Shown: piece by piece, positions 1-8,341 of the stretch
Position numbering within the stretch: position 1 is the stretch's first letter
Layout: each line of letters begins with the position of its first letter
Origin: Mesorhizobium loti
GTDB lineage: Bacteria; Pseudomonadota; Alphaproteobacteria; Rhizobiales; Rhizobiaceae
Length of the DNA: 64,000 nt
Assembly (NCBI GenBank): GCA_014189435.1
Contig: CP050293.1
Location: 1,617,001 to 1,681,000, forward strand
Direction: 5' to 3'
Program-made: the position numbers and the translations under genes
The notes under the pieces: model-generated
Seen by the model: only the letters and a program-made list of their open reading frames with translations
Databases searched by the model: none
What the model was told of the DNA's origin: nothing

Positions 1-1
1 C

Positions 2-538
2 ACCGCGGTGCTCGCCGATCGCGTGCCGTTCCTGCGGCGCGGTCTCTTGCCGATCGGCAATATGGTCTCGGCGCTGCCGATCATCGGCGTCGCGCCGATC
101 ATGGTCATGTGGTTCGGCTTCGACTGGCATTCCAAGGCGGCGGTGGTCATCATCATGACCTTCTTCCCGATGCTGGTGAACACGGTTGCCGGCCTTGCCG
201 CCTCCGGCCATATGGAGCGCGACCTGATGCGCACCTACGCGTCGGGCTACTGGCAGACGCTGCTGAAGCTTCGGCTGCCGGCCGCCGCGCCCTTCATCTT
301 CAACGCGCTGAAGATCAACTCGACGCTGGCGCTGATCGGCGCCATCGTCGCCGAGTTCTTCGGCACGCCCGTCGTCGGCATGGGCTTCCGCATCTCGACC
401 GAGGTCGGGCGGATGAACATCGACATGGTCTGGGCCGAAATCGCAGTTGCAGCACTTGCGGGTTCGGTCTTTTATGGCGTGGTCGCTCTTGTCGAAAGAG
501 CCGTCACGTTTTGGCATCCCTCTGTCCGTGGTGGATAG
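2..538 (+). CDS. ABC transporter permease, 3' part (5' end outside window)
   Basis: Inner-membrane permease of a BPD-type (SsuC/TauC/ThiX-like) importer. The open frame runs in from the window edge, so the N-terminus is missing. Visible are several hydrophobic segments and, near the middle, the cytoplasmic coupling loop (YASGYWQTLLKLRLPAAAP region) that contacts the ATPase in this family. The next gene, 41 bp downstream on the same strand, is an NMT1/THI5-like binding protein, so the two should form one importer. The substrate cannot be read from this fragment; thiamine-precursor or pyrimidine-like compounds are the usual ligands of such systems. Family call strong, substrate open. Confidence 0.88.
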   Translation, partial: TAVLADRVPFLRRGLLPIGNMVSALPIIGVAPIMVMWFGFDWHSKAAVVIIMTFFPMLVNTVAGLAASGHMERDLMRTYASGYWQTLLKLRLPAAAPFIFNALKINSTLALIGAIVAEFFGTPVVGMGFRISTEVGRMNIDMVWAEIAVAALAGSVFYGVVALVERAVTFWHPSVRGG

Positions 539-579
539 GGGCGGTGGGTTTAAGGGTGCTAACTTCAGAGGGTAAAAAG

Positions 580-1551
580 ATGAAAAGACTTGTTATTCCT
601 GTTCTGGCCGGCGCGATGTCGCTTGCCGCGTTCCAGGCAATGGCCGCCGACAAGGTGACGTTGCAGCTGAAATGGGTCACGCAGGCCCAGTTTGCCGGCT
701 ACTATGTCGCCAAGGCCAAGGGTTTCTATGAGGCCGAGGGTCTCGACGTCGACATCAAGCCGGGCGGTCCCGATATCGCGCCCGAGCAGGTGATTGCCGG
801 CGGCGGCGCCGACGTCATCGTCGACTGGATGGGCGGTGCGCTGGCCGCCCGCGAAAAGGGCGTGCCGCTGGTCAACATCGCTCAGCCGTTCAAGAAGGCC
901 GGCATGGAGCTGGTCTGCCCGAAGGACGGCCCGATCAAGACCGAAGCCGACTTCAAGGGCCACACGCTCGGTGTCTGGTTCTTCGGCAACGAGTATCCGT
1001 TCTACGCCTGGATGAACAAGCTCGGCCTGAAGACCGAAGGCGGCGCCGATGGCGTCACCGTGTTGAAGCAGAGCTTTGACGTGCAGCCGCTGATCCAGAA
1101 GCAGGCGGACTGCATCTCGGTCATGACCTACAACGAGTACTGGCAGCTGATCGACGCCGGCTACAAGCCGGAACAGCTGACCGTGTTCAACTACTCGGCC
1201 ATGGGCAACGACCTGCTTGAGGACGGGCTCTATGCGTCCGAAGACAAGCTCAAGGATCCGGCCTTCGAAGACAAGATGGTGCGTTTCGTGCGCGCCTCGA
1301 TGAAGGGCTGGAAATACGCCATCGACAACAATGACGAAGCCGCGGGTATCGTCATGGACGGCGGTGGCCAGGACGAGAACCACCAGAAGCGCATGATGAG
1401 CGAAGTCGCCAAGCTGGTCGACAATGCCGACGGCAAGCTCGACCCGGCGACCTACGAGCGCACCGCCAAGGCGCTGCTCGACCAGAAGATCATCACCAAG
1501 GAGCCGACCGGCGCCTACACCACCGCCATCACCGACAAGGCGGTCAAGTAA
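580..1551 (+). CDS. ABC transporter substrate-binding protein, NMT1/THI5-like
   Basis: Periplasmic solute-binding protein of 323 residues. The first 23 residues form a signal peptide (MKR, hydrophobic core, AMAA cleavage region). The mature protein opens with KVTLQLKWVTQAQFAGYYVA, typical of the NMT1/THI5 (thiamine-pyrimidine precursor) fold, followed by a GFYEAEGLDVDI segment and a GGADVIVDW binding-loop motif. The ATG at 580 was chosen because it follows an AGAGGG ribosome site and gives the signal peptide; upstream in-frame codons only overlap the permease. It is the binding partner of the permease just upstream. The ligand is unknown; a pyrimidine or thiamine-precursor compound is plausible from the family alone. 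Confidence 0.9.
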   Translation: MKRLVIPVLAGAMSLAAFQAMAADKVTLQLKWVTQAQFAGYYVAKAKGFYEAEGLDVDIKPGGPDIAPEQVIAGGGADVIVDWMGGALAAREKGVPLVNIAQPFKKAGMELVCPKDGPIKTEADFKGHTLGVWFFGNEYPFYAWMNKLGLKTEGGADGVTVLKQSFDVQPLIQKQADCISVMTYNEYWQLIDAGYKPEQLTVFNYSAMGNDLLEDGLYASEDKLKDPAFEDKMVRFVRASMKGWKYAIDNNDEAAGIVMDGGGQDENHQKRMMSEVAKLVDNADGKLDPATYERTAKALLDQKIITKEPTGAYTTAITDKAVK

Positions 1552-1580
1552 GCCTAGTCAGCCACACATCGATCCTGCAA

Positions 1581-1620
1581 GCGGCGCCTCTGGCAAAAAA
1601 GTCAGAGGCGCCGTTCCTTT
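1581..1620 (+). terminator. Rho-independent terminator after the ABC operon
   Basis: Perfect 10-bp stem (GGCGCCTCTG at 1583-1592, CAGAGGCGCC at 1603-1612) with an A-rich loop, extended by one C-G pair and followed by GTTCCTTTA, a weak T tract. It sits 30 bp after the binding-protein stop. The stop codon of the convergent Lrp-type gene (1602-1604) lies inside the hairpin, so both genes probably share it. Confidence 0.75.
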
Positions 1621-2060
1621 ATGGTGTTCATGACGAAGCTGGTTTCGATCGAGGCGACGCATTTCAGCCGTGCGATCTTTTCCTTGATGAAGCGCTCATA
1701 CTGTTCGAGGTTTCCCGTCACCACCTTCAGCACATAGTCGCGCGAACCGGTGACGAGGTGGCATTCCAGCACCTCTTCCCAGCCGCGGATCGCGTCCTCG
1801 AACATCACGATCTCGTCTTCGTTCTGGCGGCTGAGCCGGATGGTGGCGATGGCGACCATGTTCCAGCCGAAGGCTGAGGGATCGACCAGCGTGGTGTAGC
1901 CTCTGATGACACCGGTCTCCTCCAGCCGCCGCACCCGCCTCAGGCAGGGCGACGGCGACAGGCCGATCCGCTCGGCAAGCTCGTTGTTGGTGATACGGGC
2001 GTCGGCCTGCAGTTCGCGCAGGATCTTGCGGTCGAAATCGTCGGCTATCTTCTGCTGCAT
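1602..2060 (-). CDS. Lrp/AsnC family transcriptional regulator
   Basis: DNA-binding regulator of 152 residues, the normal length for Lrp/AsnC. N-terminal winged helix-turn-helix (DFDRKILRELQADARITNNELAERIGLSPSPCLRRVRRLEE read over residues 9-50) and a C-terminal RAM/ligand-binding half with the G-S-R-D-Y-V-L-K-V motif. The start at 2060 gives the usual N-terminus; longer in-frame readings run into the divergent neighbour. It is divergent from a Cys/Met-metabolism PLP enzyme whose ATG is about 120 bp away, so it probably controls that gene in response to an amino acid such as methionine. The effector is inferred, not visible. Confidence 0.93.
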   Translation of the reverse strand: MQQKIADDFDRKILRELQADARITNNELAERIGLSPSPCLRRVRRLEETGVIRGYTTLVDPSAFGWNMVAIATIRLSRQNEDEIVMFEDAIRGWEEVLECHLVTGSRDYVLKVVTGNLEQYERFIKEKIARLKCVASIETSFVMNTIKERRL

Positions 2061-2183
2061 TTTTGGCCGCCTCAGGCAATTCATTGCGAGGATGCAGCCA
2101 TGCGAGCCCGAAAATAGCAAGGACTGCGCGATGAGGATCGCATAAATTGCCGTGCGACACTCTTTCAAAAGCAGGAAAAAGCC

Positions 2184-3467
2184 ATGCCCGCGCCACGCCC
2201 TTCGAAGACCCATATCGGCAACCACAAGCTCCACCCGGAGACGCTGATGCTGAGCTATGGCTTCGATCCGCAGCTTTCGGAGGGCGCGGTCAAGCCACCG
2301 GTGTTCCTGACCTCGACCTTCGTGTTCAAGTCGGCGGAAGAGGGACGCGACTTCTTCGATTATACCTCCGGCCGCAAGGAGCCGCCGAGCGGCACGGCGT
2401 CCGGCCTGGTCTATTCGCGCTTCAACCACCCCAACAGCGAGATCGTCGAGGACCGGCTGGCGATCTATGAGGGGACGGATGCCTGCATCCTGTTTTCATC
2501 AGGCATGTCGGCGATCGCCACGACGCTGCTCGCCTATATCAGGCCGGGCGACGTCATCCTGCATTCGCAGCCGCTTTACGGCGGCACGGAGACGCTTTTG
2601 ACGCGCACGCTTTCCGGTTTCGGCATCGGCGCTGTCGGCTTCGCGGATGGCGTTGATGAGGCAGCGGTGCGCGCGGCCGCCGAAACGGCCGTCGCGAAAG
2701 GCCGCGTTTCGGTCATCCTGATCGAGACGCCGTCCAACCCGACCAACAGCCTGGTCGACATCGCGTTGATGCGGAAGATCGCCGACGAGATCGGCACGCG
2801 CCAGGGGTCGACGCCGATCATCGCCTGCGACAACACATTGCTCGGCCCGGTGTTCCAGCGACCGATCGAACACGGCGCCGATGTCTCCGTCTATTCGCTG
2901 ACCAAATATGTCGGCGGCCATTCCGACCTGATCGCGGGCGCCGCGATGGGCAGCAAGGCGGTCACCAAGCCGATCAAGGCGCTGCGCGGCGCGATCGGCA
3001 CGCAGCTCGACCCGCATTCCTGCTGGATGCTCGGCCGCTCGCTGGAGACGCTGTCGATCCGCATGGAGCGGGCCAACGACAATGCGCGCGCGGTCGCCGA
3101 ATTCCTGCGCGATCATGCCAAGGTCGAGAAGGTGCATTACCTGCCGTTCCTGGGCGAGGATACGCCGGCGGGCCGCGCCTACAGGGCGCAATGCACCGGC
3201 GCCGGCTCGACCTTCTCCTTCGATATCAAGGGCGGGGAGAAGGCGGCTTTCGCCTTTCTCAACAATTTGCAGATATTCAAGCTGGCGGTGAGCCTGGGCG
3301 GAACGGAATCGCTGGCCAGCCACCCCGCGGCCATGACCCATTCGGGCATTCCCTTCGAGGTGCGCCAGCGCATCGGCGTGCTGGAGACCACGGTCAGGCT
3401 GTCCATCGGCGTCGAGCATCCGGACGATCTGATCGCCGACCTGACGCAGGCGCTGGCGGCGGTCTGA
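2184..3467 (+). CDS. Cystathionine gamma-synthase/lyase family PLP enzyme
   Basis: Cytosolic PLP enzyme of the Cys/Met metabolism family (427 residues). The cofactor lysine is K241 in [11 protein letters not shown]; the substrate/PLP motifs YSRFNHPN (78-85), SSGMSA (105-110) and ETPSNPT (181-187) are all present. The family includes cystathionine synthases and lyases, methionine gamma-lyase and O-acetylhomoserine sulfhydrylase. The long divergent Lrp-type neighbour fits a catabolic role such as methionine gamma-lyase, but specificity cannot be fixed from sequence alone. The start at 2184 has a GCAGGAA ribosome site. A second member of this superfamily lies at 44120-45235, only distantly similar. 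Confidence 0.9.
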   Translation: MPAPRPSKTHIGNHKLHPETLMLSYGFDPQLSEGAVKPPVFLTSTFVFKSAEEGRDFFDYTSGRKEPPSGTASGLVYSRFNHPNSEIVEDRLAIYEGTDACILFSSGMSAIATTLLAYIRPGDVILHSQPLYGGTETLLTRTLSGFGIGAVGFADGVDEAAVRAAAETAVAKGRVSVILIETPSNPTNSLVDIALMRKIADEIGTRQGSTPIIACDNTLLGPVFQRPIEHGADVSVYSLTKYVGGHSDLIAGAAMGSKAVTKPIKALRGAIGTQLDPHSCWMLGRSLETLSIRMERANDNARAVAEFLRDHAKVEKVHYLPFLGEDTPAGRAYRAQCTGAGSTFSFDIKGGEKAAFAFLNNLQIFKLAVSLGGTESLASHPAAMTHSGIPFEVRQRIGVLETTVRLSIGVEHPDDLIADLTQALAAV

Positions 3468-3632
3468 CCGCCGCTTTTCCCCTGAAGTCGGGGGCGGGCA
3501 GGCAATCGGGCTCTTTGCCTGCCATCACATATGCGTGCGCCGAAGGATACTTTTGGCCGTCCGACCGTTGTGCTGATGCATCCATGCGCCGGAGAGCCGC
3601 AAGGGTGTCACATCCAACGGAGGTTTTTGAAA

Positions 3633-4073
3633 ATGCGCATGCATTCGTTTTCGCCGATCGTTTCGGCACTCGCCGTTTCTGTTTCTATCTTCCTTGTCTC
3701 GCCGGCCCTGGCCGACATGGAAAAGTTCAAGGCGACGCTCGATGGCAGCCAGCAGAGCCCGCCCGTCACCACGAAGGGCAAGGGCACGGCTACTTTAACG
3801 TTCGACACTGCCAAGAAGAAACTCAGCTGGAACGTCAAATATTCTGGTCTTAGCGGGCCGGCGACGGCTGCGCACATTCACGGCCCGGCAGCGATGGGTG
3901 CGAACGCCGGACCGGTCATCCCGTTCAAGAAACTCAAGAGCCCGATCAAGGGATCGGAAACGCTGACCGATGCCCAGGCGGCTGACCTGGAGGCCGGCAA
4001 ATATTACGTCAACGTCCACACCGCAGCCAACAAGGACGGCGAGATCCGAGGGCAGATCGAGGCGGCGAAGTAA
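3633..4073 (+). CDS. CHRD domain secreted protein
   Basis: Exported protein of 146 residues. Signal peptide over the first 28 residues (MRMHSF, long hydrophobic run, ending PALA). The mature part is a single CHRD (chordin-like) domain: it starts with KFKATLDGSQQSPPV, has the AAHIHGPA motif and ends with YYVNVHTAANKDGEIRGQI, all diagnostic. Bacterial CHRD proteins are periplasmic or extracellular and their biochemical role is not established. The ATG at 3633 is preceded by CGGAGG at 3618-3623, which fixes the start over the longer frame. Monocistronic; a palindromic repeat element follows it. Confidence 0.9.
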   Translation: MRMHSFSPIVSALAVSVSIFLVSPALADMEKFKATLDGSQQSPPVTTKGKGTATLTFDTAKKKLSWNVKYSGLSGPATAAHIHGPAAMGANAGPVIPFKKLKSPIKGSETLTDAQAADLEAGKYYVNVHTAANKDGEIRGQIEAAK

Positions 4074-4107
4074 GCGCGGACAGAATAGCGATTGCTTTGG
4101 AAGTCGG

Positions 4108-4276
4108 CGGGACAGCGCCCCCCTCTGTCCTGCCGGACATCTCCCCCTCAAGGAGGGAGATTGGATTTCGCGACTGCCTTCGCCAATTTTCAGCACTGCA
4201 AAACAGAGAGCCGGCATTGATGAAGGCCAATCTCCCCCTTGAGGGGGAGATGCCCGGCAGGGCAGAGGGGGGCGCC
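4108..4276. repeat. Dispersed palindromic repeat, copy 1 (A-B arrangement)
   Basis: Two oppositely oriented modules of about 50 bp flank a 60-bp unique spacer. The left module (about 4111-4164) ends GGAGGGAGATTGG. The right module (4227-4275) begins CCAATCTCCCCCTTGAGG and continues through GATGCCCGGCAGGGCAGAGG. Each module folds into small hairpins (ATCTCCCC/GGGGAGAT; GCCC-GGCA-GGGC). The same modules recur at 39673-39802, there back to back and in the opposite order. It lies between two converging genes. It resembles the short mosaic palindromic elements described in rhizobia (RIME-like); the name is by resemblance only. Confidence 0.8.
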
Positions 4277-4303
4277 GTAGAACTCGGCCTTTACCGTCGG
4301 CGC

Positions 4304-5953
4304 TCAAGCCTTGTCGCGTATCTGGGTCATCGTCTTGGTCGGCGTGATCGCTTCGGGGTCGAGCCGGATTTCGACGATCGCCGGCTTGCCGCTGGCGCGT
4401 GCGCGTTCGAAGGCAGGGGCGAAATCGGCGGTCTTCTCGACGGTTTCGCCATGACCGCCATAGGCGCGGGCGAGGGCCGCAAAGTCGGGGTTCTTGAGAT
4501 CGGTGGCCACGACGCGGCCGGGATATTCGCGCTCTTGATGCATGCGAATGGTGCCGTAGATGCCGTTGTTGACGACGACGACGATGATCGGCAGGTCGTA
4601 TTGCACGGCGGTGGCGAATTCCTGCCCGTTCATCAGGAAGCAGCCGTCGCCGGCGAAAGCAACCACGGTGCGGTCCGGAAACAGCTCTTTGGCGGCGACC
4701 GCAGCAGGTGTGCCATAGCCCATCGAGCCTGAGGTCGGCGCACCTTGAGTGGCGAAGCGGCGGAAACGGTGGAAACGATGCACCCAGGTGGCGTAATTGC
4801 CGGCGCCGTTGGTGAGGATGGCGTCATCGGGCAGCATCTTTTCGAGGTAATTCATGATCGGCCCCATCTGGACCGAGCCGGGGCCGCTTTCCGGCGGTGT
4901 CGACCAGTCGAGATAGGCGGCATGCAGCTTTGGCGTCTCGGTTGCCCAGGTCGGTTCCGAGGCCGGCTTGCGCTTGGCGAAAGCTTCGATGAAGGCAGAA
5001 GGCGAGGCGTTGATCGCCAGTGTCGGCCGGTAGACGCGGCCGAGTTCGCTGGCGTCGGCATGGATATGGACCAGCGTCTGGTCGGGGTAGGGGCTTTTCA
5101 GCAGGGTATAGTCGGAGGACGGCATCTCGCCCATGCGGCCGCCGATCAGCAGCATGAGGTCGGCCTGCTTGATCGTCGTGGCCAGCTTCGGGTTGATGCC
5201 GATACCGACATCGCCGGCATAGTTCGGATGCAGATGATCGAACAGCATCTGGCGGCGGAAGGAACAGCCGACCGGCAGCGACCACGCCTCGGCGATTGTG
5301 CGCATCCGCGCCACCGCCTCGGCATCCCAACGCGTGCCGCCGAGGATGATGAACGGCCGCTTGGACTTGGCCAGTAGCTTTTCCAGCGTGTCGAGCTCGG
5401 CTTCGCCTGGCCGGGTTTCGACCGGCGTGTGCGGCAAAGCGACGGGCGCTTCGACGACACTGGTCAGCATGTCTTCCGGCAGCGAGATGACCACCGGGCC
5501 GGGGCGGCCCGATGTCGCCACCGCGAAGGCGCGGGTGACGAATTCGGGGATGCGCGAGGCGTCGTCGATCTCGACCACCCATTTGGCGATGTCGCCAAAG
5601 AACCTGACATAGTCGACTTCCTGGAAAGCCTCGCGCTCCTTGGCGTGGCTGGCGACCTGGCCGATGAACAGGATGACGGGTATCGAATCCTGCATGGCGA
5701 TGTGGATGCCGGCCGATGCGTTGGTGGCGCCGGGGCCGCGGGTGACGAAGCAGATGCCGGGCTTGCCGGTCAGGCGGCCGTGGCAGTCGGCCATCATGGC
5801 GGCACCGCCTTCCTGGCGGCAGACGATGGTGCGGATCGCTGAATCATGCAGCGCGTCGAGCACCGCCAGGTAGGATTCACCCGGCACGCAATAGATGCGG
5901 TCGGTGCCGTTGGCTTCGAGCGCGTCGACGATCAGTTGTCCGCCGGTCTTCAT
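4304..5953 (-). CDS. Thiamine pyrophosphate-dependent enzyme, acetolactate synthase-like
   Basis: ThDP enzyme of 549 residues with the full three-domain plan of the POX/AHAS family. The N-terminal PYR domain carries the cofactor-activating glutamate E48 in VCRQEGGAA. The PP domain carries the Mg/ThDP motif GDG...NN at 435-463. It is the second gene of an operon: its ATG overlaps the stop of the CoA-transferase family III gene by 4 bp. Oxalyl-CoA decarboxylase is the known ThDP partner of such transferases, but the N-terminal YCVPGESYLAVLDAL is of the acetolactate-synthase kind, so a different 2-oxo-acid or acyl-CoA reaction is likely. Substrate not assigned. Confidence 0.85.
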   Translation of the reverse strand: MKTGGQLIVDALEANGTDRIYCVPGESYLAVLDALHDSAIRTIVCRQEGGAAMMADCHGRLTGKPGICFVTRGPGATNASAGIHIAMQDSIPVILFIGQVASHAKEREAFQEVDYVRFFGDIAKWVVEIDDASRIPEFVTRAFAVATSGRPGPVVISLPEDMLTSVVEAPVALPHTPVETRPGEAELDTLEKLLAKSKRPFIILGGTRWDAEAVARMRTIAEAWSLPVGCSFRRQMLFDHLHPNYAGDVGIGINPKLATTIKQADLMLLIGGRMGEMPSSDYTLLKSPYPDQTLVHIHADASELGRVYRPTLAINASPSAFIEAFAKRKPASEPTWATETPKLHAAYLDWSTPPESGPGSVQMGPIMNYLEKMLPDDAILTNGAGNYATWVHRFHRFRRFATQGAPTSGSMGYGTPAAVAAKELFPDRTVVAFAGDGCFLMNGQEFATAVQYDLPIIVVVVNNGIYGTIRMHQEREYPGRVVATDLKNPDFAALARAYGGHGETVEKTADFAPAFERARASGKPAIVEIRLDPEAITPTKTMTQIRDKA

Positions 5954-7125
5954 TGTCCAGACTTCTCCAGTTCGGCAAGGATTTCTTGCGTGTGCTCGCC
6001 GAGGCGCGGCGAGGGGCGCTCATAGACCAGGGGCGTGCCGGACATCACCATCGGCGCGCGCACCGAAGGCAGAAGATTGCCATGGCCATCGTCGAGGTCG
6101 AGCCGCATGCCGCGCGCGATGGTCTGCGGGTCGGCAAACATCTGCCCGATCGTGTTGATCGGGCTCGCCGGCACGCTGGCCGCTTCGAGCTTGGCCAGCA
6201 GCGGATCGCGATCCCAAATCTTCAGCGCCTCGATCATGCGCTCGCGTAGCCTGACCCGGTTGGCGACCCGGGCAGGATTGGTGGCGAAGTCGGGATTTGC
6301 AGGCAAATCGTCCAGTCCGACGGCAGCGCAGAATTTGGCGAATTGACCATCATTGCCGACCGCCAGGATGATGTGGCCGTCCCTGACCGGCACCACTTCG
6401 TAGGGGGCGATGTTCATATGCGCATTGCCCATCTGCACTGGCGACTTGCCGGAGACGAGATAGTTGAGGTTCTGGTTGCCGAGCGCCGAGATCTGGGTGT
6501 CGAACAGCGCCATATCGACGTGCTGACCTTCGCCAGTCTGTTCGGCGTGGCGCAGTGCCGCCTGGATGGCGATGACCGAATAGAGGCCGGTGAAGATGTC
6601 GGAGATGGCAACGCCCGCCTTTTGCGGCTCGCGGCCAACCTCGCCGGTGATCGACATCATGCCGGCCATGGCCTGGATGATGAAGTCATAGCCGGCGCGC
6701 GGCGCGTAGGGCCCATCTTGGCCGAAGCCGGTGATCGAGCAATAGACGAGGCGTGGGTTGATCTTGCGCAGGCTGTCATAGTCGAGGCCGTATTTCTTCA
6801 GGCCGCCGAGCTTGAAGTTCTCGATCAGCACGTCCGAAGTCGCGACCAGCCGGCGCACGGTCTCGGCGCCTTCCGGCGTCGAGAAATCGATGGCGATGGA
6901 GCGCTTGCCGCGGTTGCAGGAGTGGTAATAGGCGGCCGACAGGTTCTCGCCCTCCTTGCCCATGACGAAGGGCGGGCCCCATTTGCGGGTGTCGTCGCCG
7001 CCATCGGGGCTCTCGACCTTGATGACATCGGCGCCGAGATCGGCAAGCAACTGCCCGGCCCATGGCCCGGCAAGGATGCGGGCGAGTTCGACGACGCGGA
7101 CGCCTTTCAGCGGGGGCTCAGCCAT
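5950..7125 (-). CDS. CaiB/BaiF family (class III) CoA-transferase
   Basis: Class III CoA-transferase of 391 residues, the usual size. It starts LKGVRVVELARILAGPWAGQ, has the CoA-binding GADVIKVE region and the catalytic aspartate D176 in AISDIFTGLY, the position of the acyl-aspartyl intermediate in formyl-CoA transferase. These enzymes move CoA between carboxylic acids through a covalent intermediate. First gene of a two-gene operon with the ThDP enzyme (ATGA overlap at 5950-5953), suggesting activation of an acid to its CoA ester followed by a ThDP-dependent C-C reaction. That pathway link is inference; the acid is unknown. Confidence 0.9.
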   Translation of the reverse strand: MAEPPLKGVRVVELARILAGPWAGQLLADLGADVIKVESPDGGDDTRKWGPPFVMGKEGENLSAAYYHSCNRGKRSIAIDFSTPEGAETVRRLVATSDVLIENFKLGGLKKYGLDYDSLRKINPRLVYCSITGFGQDGPYAPRAGYDFIIQAMAGMMSITGEVGREPQKAGVAISDIFTGLYSVIAIQAALRHAEQTGEGQHVDMALFDTQISALGNQNLNYLVSGKSPVQMGNAHMNIAPYEVVPVRDGHIILAVGNDGQFAKFCAAVGLDDLPANPDFATNPARVANRVRLRERMIEALKIWDRDPLLAKLEAASVPASPINTIGQMFADPQTIARGMRLDLDDGHGNLLPSVRAPMVMSGTPLVYERPSPRLGEHTQEILAELEKSGQ

Positions 7126-7224
7126 GGATCACCGTGGTTGCCGCAATCACCTTGATTGCTACGAGAGCAGAGCCTCTATCAAGCCCTGCAACGGCTGTCA
7201 CGGCTCTTGCGATGGGCCAATCCG

Positions 7225-8157
7225 TCACGCTTTCAGGATATCGTCCGCCCAAGCCGCGAAATCGCCCATGATGATGTCGCGGTTCACCTCGTTCAGGCTT
7301 TCGTGGCGGGTGTCGGCGTAAGCCTTTGAAACCAGATTCGAAAAGCCCATCTTGCGCATGCGATTGGCAAGATGGGTGATGCCTTTGCCGTAATCCGAGG
7401 CGGGATCCTTTTCGCCGCCGACGATGCTGACGGGAAGTTCGCGCCTGATGCCGGCAAAGCCGGCATCCTTGCCGCCGTTCATCGCCATGCCGACGACGTC
7501 GCGCCACATCGACACCGAGGCATCCCAGCCGCATAACGGATCGGCGATGTATTTTGCCACTTCCGCCTCGTCGCGCGACAGCCAGTCGAACAGGGTGCGG
7601 TGGTTGGGCACCGCCTTGCCCCAGGCCTGGAAAGTGAGCTTCGGCAGCAGGCGCGATGGCACGTCGGAGCCGAGCCGCATCCGTTCCCAGGCGAGGATGC
7701 CAAGCGCCAGCTGTCCGAGCAGTCCTTGCGAAAAATCGCAGTTCCAGATTGCGGCGGCATGAACGCGCGGCGAGTGGTGCAACAGGTAGTTCAGCGCCAC
7801 GGACGCACCCATCGAATGACCAAACAGGATGACCGGCCGGTTCGGGTGTTCGCTGGCGATAAGATCATGGACGGCATCGACGTCGGCGATCACCTTGGCC
7901 GGGCCGTCCCTGTCGGCGAACCTGCCGAGCGGCGCGTCGGGCGCCTTGGTCGCGCCATGGCCGCGATGATCGTGGACATAGACGTGGAAGCCGCGCTGCG
8001 CCAGAAAATCGGCAAAGCGGTCATAGCGCGCGGCGTGCTCGGCCAGGCCGTGATTGATCTGGACGACGGCACGTGCCCGCCCATCGGCTTGCCTGACGAA
8101 AAGATTGAGATCGGCACCGGTCGGCGAGGCAACCACGCGCTGCTGGCTGAATGACAT
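7225..8157 (-). CDS. Alpha/beta hydrolase, monoacylglycerol lipase/lysophospholipase-like
   Basis: Serine hydrolase of 310 residues. Oxyanion region HGLAEH (36-41), nucleophile S115 in GHSMGAS, acid D252 in GGEKDPA and histidine H285 in TRHES form a complete catalytic set. The HGLAEHAARYDRFADFL opening and the HDHRGHG motif are typical of the lysophospholipase/monoglyceride lipase (PldB/YqiA-like) group. No signal peptide, so cytosolic. It stands alone, 99 bp from the CoA-transferase gene and divergent from the RNase T2 gene. Substrate is probably a lipid ester, on family grounds. Confidence 0.9.
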   Translation of the reverse strand: MSFSQQRVVASPTGADLNLFVRQADGRARAVVQINHGLAEHAARYDRFADFLAQRGFHVYVHDHRGHGATKAPDAPLGRFADRDGPAKVIADVDAVHDLIASEHPNRPVILFGHSMGASVALNYLLHHSPRVHAAAIWNCDFSQGLLGQLALGILAWERMRLGSDVPSRLLPKLTFQAWGKAVPNHRTLFDWLSRDEAEVAKYIADPLCGWDASVSMWRDVVGMAMNGGKDAGFAGIRRELPVSIVGGEKDPASDYGKGITHLANRMRKMGFSNLVSKAYADTRHESLNEVNRDIIMGDFAAWADDILKA

Positions 8158-8341
8158 GCCGCTCGATCTCCAACGCGTCCTCTACTGCCGAGACTTTGTT
8201 TGCGCCGGTGCCGGTTTTGCGTCAATCCGCCTTGCCTGCTTTTCGCAGACGATGTTTCTTGCGTTTGACCAGCAAAATATCGCAATTCTGACATGGAGAC
8301 AGCTTCAGTCTGTCGCCCACTTCTTCAGCCGGGGATTCTCC

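Noticed and set aside
4304..7125. Assignment as oxalate degradation (frc-oxc)
   Set aside because: Gene pairing fits, but the ThDP protein N-terminus is acetolactate-synthase-like and the transferase is shorter than formyl-CoA transferase, so no specific name was given.
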